Source: Actinacidiphila bryophytorum (GTDB taxonomy: Bacteria; Actinomycetota; Actinomycetes; Streptomycetales; Streptomycetaceae). Taken from it: a DNA stretch of 64,000 nt. Both the position numbers and the translations under genes were made by a program. This document shows positions 18,460 through 26,292 of this stretch, piece by piece; the stretch's first letter is position 1, and every line of letters starts with the position of its first letter. A model generated the notes under the pieces. It made no database searches. It worked only from the letters and a program-made list of their open reading frames with translations, and was not told the origin of the DNA. Where the stretch lies: the NCBI RefSeq assembly GCF_016916835.1, contig NZ_JAFFIX010000001.1:248001-312000 (forward strand). Reading direction: 5' to 3'.

Positions 18460-19803
18460 CTATTTCTTCACCCGCACGGTCTTCGTCGACCGTGTCTCCA
18501 GGGTCATCTCGTCGGCGTCCGCGACGCGGGCCTTCAGTCGCACAGTACCGCTCGGCGCGTCGACGACGTCGACCACCTTCGCCAGCAGCTTGGCCGTGTC
18601 CTCGTTGCCGAGCGCGCTGGCCAGCTGCACCGCGCGGCCCAGTTTGGCCGTGGCGCCGTCCATGTCACCGGACTTGCGGGCCTCCAGGCCCTGCTGGATG
18701 GCCTGCGCCAGCTCCGCCTGGCCCGTGTAGTGCGCGACCTGCGGGTTGATGCGGGTGGACGCGGCCATGTCGTCGGTCCACAGCGCCCGCACCAGGCCCT
18801 GGGCCAGCACCTGAGGGGTGCCGTCGGGCTGCGGCAGCACCAGCGACATGCGGGCGGCGAGCATCTCCTGCCCGACACCGGCGTTGGGCACGCGCACGCA
18901 CACGTGGTAGTCGCGGGACTCGTCGCCCCACGATCCGGTCGGGTAGTCGCCGGCCCGCGGCCCCGCCTCGCTGCGCCGGGCGGTCAGGTCCTCCACCGCC
19001 GGTGCGACCTGCTTGACGAAGACGATCTCGGAGCCCTGCGGGGTCCACAGCCGCAGGCTGACGTCCGCGACCTCCTTGCCCATCGCCTTCTCCATCATCG
19101 CCTGGAAGTCGGCGGCGAGGCCCGCCGGGTCGGCGACGATGTCGACAGAGCCCAGCAGCGCCGAGGCGATCCCGGTCAGCTCCTTGACCTCCCAGTCGGT
19201 GCCCACACCGCGCGCGTCGCAGGTGAAGCGGCCCGCACAGGTGTCGAGGGCGGACTGCAGCTCCTCGGGCTTCTCGTGCTCGTTGCGGCCGTCGGTCAGC
19301 AGGATGCCGTGCCGGATCGCGGCGTCGCCGGACGACAGCAGCTTGTCGGCCAGCCGCAGCCAGGTGCCGATCGCGGTGCCGCCGCCCGCGGTCAGCCGGC
19401 GCAGCGCCTGCTTGGCCTGGGCGCGGGTCGCCGGGTCTGCCACCGCCAGGCCGCCGTTGGCCGGGTAGACCTCACGCGCCACATGGGTGCCGCCGATCAC
19501 CGCGAAGGCGACGCCGTCGCGTATCGCGTCGATCGCGACGGCCGTGGCGTCGCGCGCGTTGCGCATCTTGGTCGGCGGGTACTCCATCGACCCCGAGCAG
19601 TCGACCATGATCACCACGCCCGCGCCCGCCGTGCTCCCGCTGCCCGCCGCGGCACCGGGCATGGGGTGGCCGCCGGTCGTGCCGCCGCCGGTCGAGGTGA
19701 CCGTCACGATGGCGTTGACCTCCCGGCCGCCCTCCGGCAGGTACTCGTTCTGGTAGACGTCGACCGAGAACTGCGGCACGTTCGGTTTCGAAAGAATGGC
19801 CAT
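18460..19803 (-). CDS. VWA-domain protein with intact MIDAS
   Basis: A 447-residue cytoplasmic protein. An N-terminal beta domain (1-60) with LPEGGREVNAIVTVT precedes a von Willebrand A domain whose metal site is intact: DCSGS at 68-72, a threonine in GGGTAIG and the aspartate of LLTDGRNEH. The C-terminal part has a beta sandwich (VSLRLWTPQGSEIVFVKQV) and helices AELAQAIQQGLEARKSGDMDGA resembling a degenerate TPR. VWA proteins coupled to a PP2C and a kinase form the 'TerY-P triad' described for tellurite/stress systems; the same trio is present here. Start at ATG 19803 (AGGA 5 bases upstream); a GTG at 19815 would overlap the AAGGAG site. Gap to the PP2C gene is 54 bp. Confidence 0.88.
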   Translation of the reverse strand: MAILSKPNVPQFSVDVYQNEYLPEGGREVNAIVTVTSTGGGTTGGHPMPGAAAGSGSTAGAGVVIMVDCSGSMEYPPTKMRNARDATAVAIDAIRDGVAFAVIGGTHVAREVYPANGGLAVADPATRAQAKQALRRLTAGGGTAIGTWLRLADKLLSSGDAAIRHGILLTDGRNEHEKPEELQSALDTCAGRFTCDARGVGTDWEVKELTGIASALLGSVDIVADPAGLAADFQAMMEKAMGKEVADVSLRLWTPQGSEIVFVKQVAPAVEDLTARRSEAGPRAGDYPTGSWGDESRDYHVCVRVPNAGVGQEMLAARMSLVLPQPDGTPQVLAQGLVRALWTDDMAASTRINPQVAHYTGQAELAQAIQQGLEARKSGDMDGATAKLGRAVQLASALGNEDTAKLLAKVVDVVDAPSGTVRLKARVADADEMTLETRSTKTVRVKK

Positions 19804-19857
19804 CGCTTCCTGCACTCCTTAAAGCCATTGCACAGCCCCGCCCAGCTTTTCCGGAAG

Positions 19858-21129
19858 CTACGCGGATGGAAATCCTGCCCGGGACACGGCGGCCGGGAAC
19901 GGCAGCACCGCGACCGTTACGTTGTCGTGGCCGCCGCCGTCCAGCGCGACGCCCAGCAGGGTCCGCGCGCTGTGCAGCGGGCGGACGCGGGCGTCGGCCG
20001 GGATCGCCTCGGCCATCTCGGCGGCGGACTCGGCGTAGTTCCACAGCCCGTCGGTGCACACCACGATCACCCCGGGCCCCTCGGGCTGGAAGGCGGCCAC
20101 GTGCGGGTCGACCTCGATCGCGTCGGCGCCCAGCCAGCCGGTGATCGCGTGCGCGCGCTCGTCGGCGTACGCCTCCGCCTCCGACATCAGGCCCGCGGAG
20201 ACCATCCTGGCCGCCCACGAGTCGTCCTCGGTCAGCCGGGAGGCCGGCAGGGTGCGGTCGTCGGGGATCCAGTACGCGCGGCTGTCGCCGATCCAGCCGA
20301 CCGTGAAGACCGGCCCCGTCACGACCGCGCTGACGCAGGTGCAGGCAGGGGCGTTGTGGTGCGGGACGCCGCCGGGCGGCTCCTCCTCGGCTGCCAGCGC
20401 CGTCACCGCCTCGAAGGCCGACATCAGGGCGGCGCGCATCGCGTCCTCCGCCGGGGTGCCGCGCTCCAGCGAGGCCAGCAGCGACTCGCGGCCCGCGGTG
20501 GACGCGGCGGCCGACGCGTCGTCGGGTCGGTAGGCGGTGGACACCCCGTCGCACACCACCGCGGCCACCGCGGGGGTGCCGTCCGGCAGCGAGGCGGTGG
20601 CCACCGCGAAGGCGTCCTCGTTGCGGTGGTGGCGCAGCCCGCGGTCGCTGACCGCGGCCACACCCTCCAACTCCTGCTCCTGGTGGTCGCGCTGGCGCGG
20701 CTGGGCGTGCCCGCAGTGCTCGCAGTAGCCGTCGTCGTCGACCCCGCCGAGCCCGCACGCCACACACACAGGACCCTCGGGGGCCGGCGGCTCCTCGCGC
20801 GGGTCGGACAGCCGCGCGCCGGGCAGCGCGACGCCGAGCGCGAGGGTCTCGCCGCCGGCTTCCTGCGCGGCCCCGGCGGGCTTGGGCGGGGCCAGCACGA
20901 ACGCGTCGGTGGCGGGACCCTCCTCGGGCCGCTCCGCCGCGGGAGCCGGCGGGGCGGCCGGCGGCGCCTGTGCGGCAGGGACGGGCGCAGGGGCGGGGAC
21001 TGGCGCGGCCAGGTCGTGGCCGCAGCTCCCGCAGAAGCGGTCGTCCGCGTCCAGCGGGTCCGCGCAGTTGGGGCAGAGCGCCGGCGGGGCGGACTGCGCC
21101 GCCCGCGCCGACTCGGGGAGTGGTGGCAT
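19858..21129 (-). CDS. zinc-ribbon PP2C-type serine/threonine phosphatase
   Basis: A 423-residue soluble phosphatase. An N-terminal zinc ribbon CPNCADPLDADDRFCGSC (about 19-36), a proline/alanine linker and a second ribbon CVACG...CEHCG (about 122-139) precede a complete PP2C domain: RNEDAFAVA, VVCDGVS, GWIGDSRAYWI, VVCTDGLWN and GGGHDNVTV supply the metal-binding aspartates. It should remove phosphate added by PknG, whose gene ends 4 bp upstream. The start is ATG 21129. The paired zinc ribbons are shared with the FHA protein and PknG of the same operon, suggesting a common docking or redox feature (inference). Confidence 0.9.
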   Translation of the reverse strand: MPPLPESARAAQSAPPALCPNCADPLDADDRFCGSCGHDLAAPVPAPAPVPAAQAPPAAPPAPAAERPEEGPATDAFVLAPPKPAGAAQEAGGETLALGVALPGARLSDPREEPPAPEGPVCVACGLGGVDDDGYCEHCGHAQPRQRDHQEQELEGVAAVSDRGLRHHRNEDAFAVATASLPDGTPAVAAVVCDGVSTAYRPDDASAAASTAGRESLLASLERGTPAEDAMRAALMSAFEAVTALAAEEEPPGGVPHHNAPACTCVSAVVTGPVFTVGWIGDSRAYWIPDDRTLPASRLTEDDSWAARMVSAGLMSEAEAYADERAHAITGWLGADAIEVDPHVAAFQPEGPGVIVVCTDGLWNYAESAAEMAEAIPADARVRPLHSARTLLGVALDGGGHDNVTVAVLPFPAAVSRAGFPSA

Positions 21130-21133
21130 CTGG

Positions 21134-23821
21134 TTACACCCACGTCCTGGGGCGGAAGCGGTTGGCGCGTTCCACCAGTTCGATCCTCGTACTGCCCTGC
21201 TGGGCGAGCCTTGCCAGGACCCGGTACGAGCGTTCGAGGCCGAACCGCAGGCCCCGCTCGGTCAAGTCGGCACCCAGCACTGCATGGTTGCCGGATGCCG
21301 ACGACGGTACGCCCGCGAGCGCCGCCTGGTGCTCCCCGACACGTCCTGCGAGCACCCAGTCCAGGGCGCTGCCCAGCACCTCGGTCGCCAACTGCTCGCG
21401 CCTGTCGGAGTCCAGGCCCTGCCGCTGCAGCGCCTCGACCTGCAGTCCCGCCGCCCGCAGGTCCGGCAGCAGCGGCTCGTGCGGCGAGCGGTCGCGCAGC
21501 CTGGCCCTGATCGCGGCGACCCGGGCGGCCGTGTAGTGGATGGACGACTCGGGCACCGACTCCAGCGCGGCGACCGCGCCCGCCCGGTCGCCCGAGGCAA
21601 GCAGCACCCGCGCCAGGCCGAAGGCGGCGCTGACGTAGCTGTGGTCGCCGGTCCACACCAGCCGGTAGTACTCGGCGGCGTTGTCCAGCTGGCGCAGCAC
21701 CTCGGCGCACACGCCGAGCGCCAGCTTCGGCGCGGGCTCGCCGGGGAAGGCGTCGTAGACCGCGTCGAAGCTCAGCGCGGCGGTCTCGTGGTCGCCGGTG
21801 CACAGCGCCGCCATGCCGCGGTGCCACACCACCCGCCAGTCCGCGTTGTCCGCGGGGTCGGCGAGCGAGCCGAGCACCTGCTGCGCGCCGGCCGCGTCGC
21901 CCAGCTCCAGCCGGGCGCGGACCTCGCGCAGCCGCCGCTCGACGGAGTCGACCGGTGCCGACTGGAGCGCGGTGACCAGCTCACCGGGGGCGGCCGCGGA
22001 AAGCCCGGCCAGGAAGCCCGCGTTGGGGTCGCCGGGGTCGACGTGCGGAACGGGCAGCGCCAGGACGGCCGCGGTGGTGTCCAGGCGCGCGACGACCGGC
22101 AGCGGCGGTGTCCAGGCCGGCGCGGGAGCCGCCGGATACCCGCCGGGACCCGGCAGTTGGGCGGGCACCGCACCGGGCGGAAGAGGCCGGCCCATTCCCG
22201 GGGCGCCTGGGGCTGCGCTTATTGCCGAGCCGTTCGGGCCTGCGCCTATTGCCGGGCCGTTCGCGCCCGCACCGTTCGCCCCGCCTTGCGCAGCCGTTCG
22301 CGCGCCCGCCTTGTCGCGGCGCCTCGCGGCCTTCTCCAGCGCCCGGTCCGCGCCGAGCGCCGAGGTGTCGCCGGCCACCGCGCGCACCAGATCGGTGTCG
22401 ACCACCCGCAGTTCCGGGCCGAACAGCGTGGACAGGGCGGGCCGCTGCACCCCGGTCTCCAGGGCGACGATCTCCCGCAGCACCCCGAGCAGCTGGTCCG
22501 ACATCTCCTCGGCGGAGGCGAAGCGCTTGTCCGGATCGGGGTCGGTGGCCCGCACCAGCAGCCGGTAGAAGGACTCGTAGCGGGAGAAGACCTCGATGTT
22601 GCCCGGGTCGGGCAGGCTGTCGACGAAGACGTTGGTGTAGCCCTGGAAGTCGAAGGTCAGCACGGCCAGGGTGCGGGCGACGGTGTAGAGGTCGGAGGCG
22701 ACCGACGGGCCGACCTCGGCGACCTCGGGTGCCTGGTAGCCGACCGTGCCGTAGATCGCCGACTCGGTGTCGTCCATGCGGCGGACCGCGCCCATGTCGA
22801 TGAGTTCCAGCCGGTCCTCGGTCTGGATGGCGTTGTCGACCTTGAAGTCGCAGTAGAGCAGGTTGCGGCTGTGCAGGTGGCCCAGTGCCTCCAGCGCCTC
22901 GATGGCGAAGGCGATGGCCTGCGCGACCGGCAGCGGCTCGCGGCGGCCGTCCGCGGTGCGCCGCTCGTTGGCGATCTCCTTGAGCGACTTGCCGCCGACG
23001 TAGGCCATCACGATGTAGCCGTCGAGGGTGCCGGTGCGCTGGTCCAGGTGCTCGACGAAGTTGTAGATCCGCACGATGTTCGGGTGCTCGATCTCGGCCA
23101 GGAAGCGCCGCTCGGAGACCGCGGCGGCCAGCGCGTCCTCGTCGCCGGTGTCCAGCAGGCCCTTGAGCACCACCCAGCGGTCGGAGACCGCGCGGTCCAC
23201 CGCGAGGTAGATCCAGCCGAGCCCGCCGTGCGCCAGGCAGCCCACCACGTGGTACTGCCCGTGCACCACGTCGCCGGGGCGCAGCTTGGGCGTGAACGAG
23301 TACGGGTGCCCGCACTTGGTGCAGAAGCCCTCGGTGCGCCCGGGGCGGTCGCCGCGGCTGCGGCCCACCGGGGCGCCGCAGTCGCCCTTGCTGCAGAACC
23401 GCTTGCGCTCAGGCACCTCGGGGTTGGCCAGCACCGCCGCGGCCGGGTCGGGCCGCGGCACGGTGGGGACGGCGACCAGGCCCGCGCCGAGCTTGCCGCG
23501 CCCGGAACCCGAAGACCCGGAGCGGCTGCTGCGTACCGACACCGACCTGCCGGTGGCCGAGCCGGTCAGCCCCTGCGAGAGCCGCCCGGAGACCGAGCGC
23601 CGGGAGGCCCGCGAGGAGGACTTGGACGAACGCGAGGAGGTGGAGGTCGAGGTGCTGCCCGAGTCGGCGCCCGCCGAGCGCGGCGGCGGCCCGGGAGGCG
23701 TGGCGGGCGCGGGCGGCACGGCGGCGGGCAGCGGCGCGAGGCCGCAGGTGTCGCAGTACAGGTCGCCGCCGCCCATGTCCTCCAAGGTCCCGCCGCAGCC
23801 CGGCCGTTGGCACTTGCTCAC
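21134..23821 (-). CDS. pknG: PknG-type serine/threonine protein kinase
   Basis: An 895-residue soluble kinase. Order: zinc ribbon with C4, C9, C23 and C26; serine-rich disordered segment (54-110); rubredoxin-like metal site with C143, C148, C167 and C170; kinase domain about 185-450; TPR-containing C-terminus (about 600-880). Glycine loop is GGLGWIYLA, the ATP lysine is in VVLK (220), the catalytic loop is YCDFKVDN (Asp 325) and the metal motif is DMG (342) in place of DFG, as expected for PknG. In mycobacteria PknG phosphorylates the FHA protein GarA to control 2-oxoglutarate/glutamate metabolism. The extra N-terminal ribbon makes it longer than M. tuberculosis PknG (750). Start ATG 23821. 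Confidence 0.93.
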   Translation of the reverse strand: MSKCQRPGCGGTLEDMGGGDLYCDTCGLAPLPAAVPPAPATPPGPPPRSAGADSGSTSTSTSSRSSKSSSRASRRSVSGRLSQGLTGSATGRSVSVRSSRSGSSGSGRGKLGAGLVAVPTVPRPDPAAAVLANPEVPERKRFCSKGDCGAPVGRSRGDRPGRTEGFCTKCGHPYSFTPKLRPGDVVHGQYHVVGCLAHGGLGWIYLAVDRAVSDRWVVLKGLLDTGDEDALAAAVSERRFLAEIEHPNIVRIYNFVEHLDQRTGTLDGYIVMAYVGGKSLKEIANERRTADGRREPLPVAQAIAFAIEALEALGHLHSRNLLYCDFKVDNAIQTEDRLELIDMGAVRRMDDTESAIYGTVGYQAPEVAEVGPSVASDLYTVARTLAVLTFDFQGYTNVFVDSLPDPGNIEVFSRYESFYRLLVRATDPDPDKRFASAEEMSDQLLGVLREIVALETGVQRPALSTLFGPELRVVDTDLVRAVAGDTSALGADRALEKAARRRDKAGARTAAQGGANGAGANGPAIGAGPNGSAISAAPGAPGMGRPLPPGAVPAQLPGPGGYPAAPAPAWTPPLPVVARLDTTAAVLALPVPHVDPGDPNAGFLAGLSAAAPGELVTALQSAPVDSVERRLREVRARLELGDAAGAQQVLGSLADPADNADWRVVWHRGMAALCTGDHETAALSFDAVYDAFPGEPAPKLALGVCAEVLRQLDNAAEYYRLVWTGDHSYVSAAFGLARVLLASGDRAGAVAALESVPESSIHYTAARVAAIRARLRDRSPHEPLLPDLRAAGLQVEALQRQGLDSDRREQLATEVLGSALDWVLAGRVGEHQAALAGVPSSASGNHAVLGADLTERGLRFGLERSYRVLARLAQQGSTRIELVERANRFRPRTWV

Positions 23822-23863
23822 TGTGTCCCCCTCAGCCTTTCCCCTGGTGTGCCACGTACCGGC

Positions 23864-23876
23864 TACGACGGTCGTA
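23864..23876. promoter_or_regulatory. perfect 13-bp palindrome upstream of pknG
   Basis: TACGAC-G-GTCGTA in the 114-bp gap between the coiled-coil gene (ends 23936) and the pknG start (23821). It is the only notable element there and might be an operator of an internal promoter; no regulator gene is nearby. Confidence 0.3.
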
Positions 23877-23935
23877 CCGTACGCGGCGGTTGCGAATCGT
23901 GCGGGAACAGCGGGGGAAGCCCGGGGACAACCCCT

Positions 23936-25216
23936 TCACCGCCGGTCCTGCGGCGGGCGCTGGGTGCCGAGTTCGGCCACCGCCTGCTGGTAGCGCTGCA
24001 CGGTCCGCTCGGCCGCCGCCAGGTCGCAGGGCGCGCTCCACAGCAGCCGCCGGGCCTGGTCGTAGCGCTCGATCAGCAGCGGATCCTCGGCCATGCCGAG
24101 CCTGGCGACCTTCGCACGGTAGGCGTCGAGCCGGCCGCGCAGCTCGGCGCGCACCGCGAGCGGCGCGGTCACCGCGGTCAGCGACTCCCTGGCCCGCAGC
24201 AGCTCGTCGTCCGCGTGCTGCTCCAGGCTGTCCAGCAGCGGCGAGAGCCGGTGCCACTGCGCGGACCTGGTGAAGTCCTCGGCCGCCGCGAGCTGTTCGT
24301 GCAGCGCGGACGCCGGGCCGCTGACGGCCGGCACGTCGGAGGCGAGGATCTTCGAGAGCACCTCCACCCGGGCGCTGCGCGCCTCGGTCAGGGTGCGGTC
24401 GGCGCGCGAGAGCACGTCGCGCAGCCGGCTCAGCCGGTGCTCGGCGTCGTCCCTGACGTGCATCACCGCCTCGACCTCGCGGCGGATGCCGTCCAGCCGG
24501 CGGCCGGCCGTCTCGTAGCGCGAGGTGTCGGGGCGCCCCGGGGTCGGCCTGGCACGCCAGAAGGCCAGCGGGTCGGACACGGTCTGCGCGCGCAGCTCGG
24601 TCAGCTCCGCGACCAGGTCCTCGATCTCGTCGCCCGACGGGTGCGCGCCGGGGCGTACCCCCACCGAGTGCGCGAGCGAGCGCACCCGCTGGGTCTCGGC
24701 GGCCAGCAGGTCGATCCTGGCGGGCAGCGCGGACCACACCGAGTCGGCCGCGGCGACGGTCTCCATCGCCTGGTCGTACCAGCCGTTCATCCGGGTGAGC
24801 AGCTGGTCGAGGCTGAGCTGCTCGGTCAGCTTGGCGGGGCCGGTCAGCGAGCGGGCGGCGTCGGGAACCGCCGCGCCGGTCACGCTGACTCCCTCGCCGC
24901 GCAGCAGTTCCGTCAGCCGCCGCAGCTCGGTCTGGGTCGGCCAGCGGCGCCGGGCGCGGATCTCGCGGGCGGTGGTCAGGGCGTCGGTGTACGCCTCGAA
25001 GTGCGTCCACAGGGCGGTGATGGCCGCGTCGGTCTCGGCCCAGCGCTCCTTGGTGACCCCGGTCAGCTCGGCGCCTTCCAGCAGCCGGCGGCCCGAGTGG
25101 TCCTGGAGCGAGAGCAGCGAGGACTCGATCGCCTCGTGCTCGGTGGCGAGCCGCGCCAGGGCGCGGTCGACGTCCTCCCGCCCCATCACCGGTCCGGATG
25201 GTCCCGCGACCGCCAT
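23936..25216 (-). CDS. uncharacterised helical/coiled-coil protein between glnH and pknG
   Basis: A 426-residue soluble protein made almost only of amphipathic helices, rich in Arg, Glu, Leu and Ala, with heptad-like stretches such as LARLATEHEAIESSLLSL near the N-terminus and long helices through to the end. No catalytic motif, signal peptide or membrane segment is visible. I do not recognise a characterised family. Position between glnH and pknG is telling: in mycobacteria glnH and pknG are adjacent, so this is an added component, possibly a scaffold linking GlnX to PknG (inference). Start ATG 25216 behind GAGAGGG; GTG 25234 is also possible. The glnH stop lies 30 bp upstream. Confidence 0.75.
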   Translation of the reverse strand: MAVAGPSGPVMGREDVDRALARLATEHEAIESSLLSLQDHSGRRLLEGAELTGVTKERWAETDAAITALWTHFEAYTDALTTAREIRARRRWPTQTELRRLTELLRGEGVSVTGAAVPDAARSLTGPAKLTEQLSLDQLLTRMNGWYDQAMETVAAADSVWSALPARIDLLAAETQRVRSLAHSVGVRPGAHPSGDEIEDLVAELTELRAQTVSDPLAFWRARPTPGRPDTSRYETAGRRLDGIRREVEAVMHVRDDAEHRLSRLRDVLSRADRTLTEARSARVEVLSKILASDVPAVSGPASALHEQLAAAEDFTRSAQWHRLSPLLDSLEQHADDELLRARESLTAVTAPLAVRAELRGRLDAYRAKVARLGMAEDPLLIERYDQARRLLWSAPCDLAAAERTVQRYQQAVAELGTQRPPQDRR

Positions 25217-25246
25217 CACGCCCTCTCTTCCCACCCTGCCCCTGAC

Positions 25247-26263
25247 CTATTTGTACAACGGTGCGGGCGGCTGGATGCCGGGCAGCACGTCCTCCAGCCA
25301 GTTGTGGTACGAACGCTGCCACGAACCGTCGGCACGATAGGTGTTGAGCACCTTGTTGACCCGCCGCACCAGGTCGGTGTCGGACAGCTTCATGGCCACA
25401 CCGTACGGCTCCTTGGTGACGGTACTGCCCACCAGGTGCACGGTCGGGTCCTGCGCGGCCTGTCCGGCGGCCAGCGCGTTGTCGGTGAAGACCGCGTCGG
25501 CCAGGCCGAGTTGCAGCTGCACCAGGCAGTCGAGCTGGTTGGCGACCCGCATCACGTGGGCGCCGTGGGCGCCCTTGGCGAGTTCGTCGTCGCCGGTGGA
25601 GCCGAGCGCGGTGCAGACGGTCTTGTCCTTGAGCGAGTCGTCGAAGCCGGTGATCGGGGAGTCGTCCGAGGTCAGTATCTGCTGGCCTGCGGTGAAGTAG
25701 GCGGTGGAGAAGGCGACGTCCTTGATGCGGGCGCAGTTGATCGTCATGGTGCGGACCACCATGTCCACGGTGCCCGCCTGGATGTCGGCGATGCGGTCGG
25801 CGGTCGGCACCGTCAGGTACTGCACGGCGTTCTCGTCGCCCAGGATGTCCTTGGCGATGGCCTTGACGATGTCGATGTCGAACCCGGCGAAGTCGCCGGT
25901 GGCCGGGTCGCGGAAGCCCCACAGGTAGCTGTTCTGGTCGACGCCGACCTTCAGCTTGCCGTACTTCCTGATCCTGGCCACCGCGTCGCCGTCGTCGGTG
26001 CCCGAGGCCGGGTTGAGGCTGCGTTCCGGCTGGGTGCAGGTGCCGGAGTCGTCCTGCGCGGTCGCGTAGTGCGCCTGGACCACCGGTCCCGGGTCGGCCG
26101 CGGCCACCGGGGCCGGGCCGTCACCCAGCGGGACGAGCGCGCCCGCCAGTGCCAGTGTGCAGGCCGCCGCCATCGTCGCGACGCCGCCCCAGCCGCGCCG
26201 GAATACGCCCACCGTCCGTCTCCCTCCCGCTCGCGCCGCGCCCCTGCGCGATATCTCCGGCAT
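25247..26263 (-). CDS. glnH: GlnH-type glutamate/aspartate-binding protein of the PknG pathway
   Basis: A 338-residue family-3 solute-binding protein. A basic N-terminus and hydrophobic segment (about 24-46, ending VPLGDGPAPVAAAD) act as signal or membrane anchor; no lipobox cysteine is evident. The binding domain shows KLKVGVDQNSYLWGF, FAGFDIDIVKAIAKDI, QAGTVDMVVRTMTI and the disordered-turn region VCTALGSTGDD. In mycobacteria GlnH binds Asp/Glu outside the membrane and signals through GlnX to PknG. No ABC permease or ATPase gene accompanies it here, which argues for sensing over transport. Start at ATG 26263, 29 bp after the glnX stop. Confidence 0.9.
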   Translation of the reverse strand: MPEISRRGAARAGGRRTVGVFRRGWGGVATMAAACTLALAGALVPLGDGPAPVAAADPGPVVQAHYATAQDDSGTCTQPERSLNPASGTDDGDAVARIRKYGKLKVGVDQNSYLWGFRDPATGDFAGFDIDIVKAIAKDILGDENAVQYLTVPTADRIADIQAGTVDMVVRTMTINCARIKDVAFSTAYFTAGQQILTSDDSPITGFDDSLKDKTVCTALGSTGDDELAKGAHGAHVMRVANQLDCLVQLQLGLADAVFTDNALAAGQAAQDPTVHLVGSTVTKEPYGVAMKLSDTDLVRRVNKVLNTYRADGSWQRSYHNWLEDVLPGIQPPAPLYK

Positions 26264-26292
26264 ACCGCGTCCTTGCAGTCCCGGCATCCCCG

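Noticed and set aside
25247..26263. GlnH as part of a glutamate ABC importer
   Set aside because: No permease or ATPase gene is adjacent; the GlnX/PknG context points to sensing.
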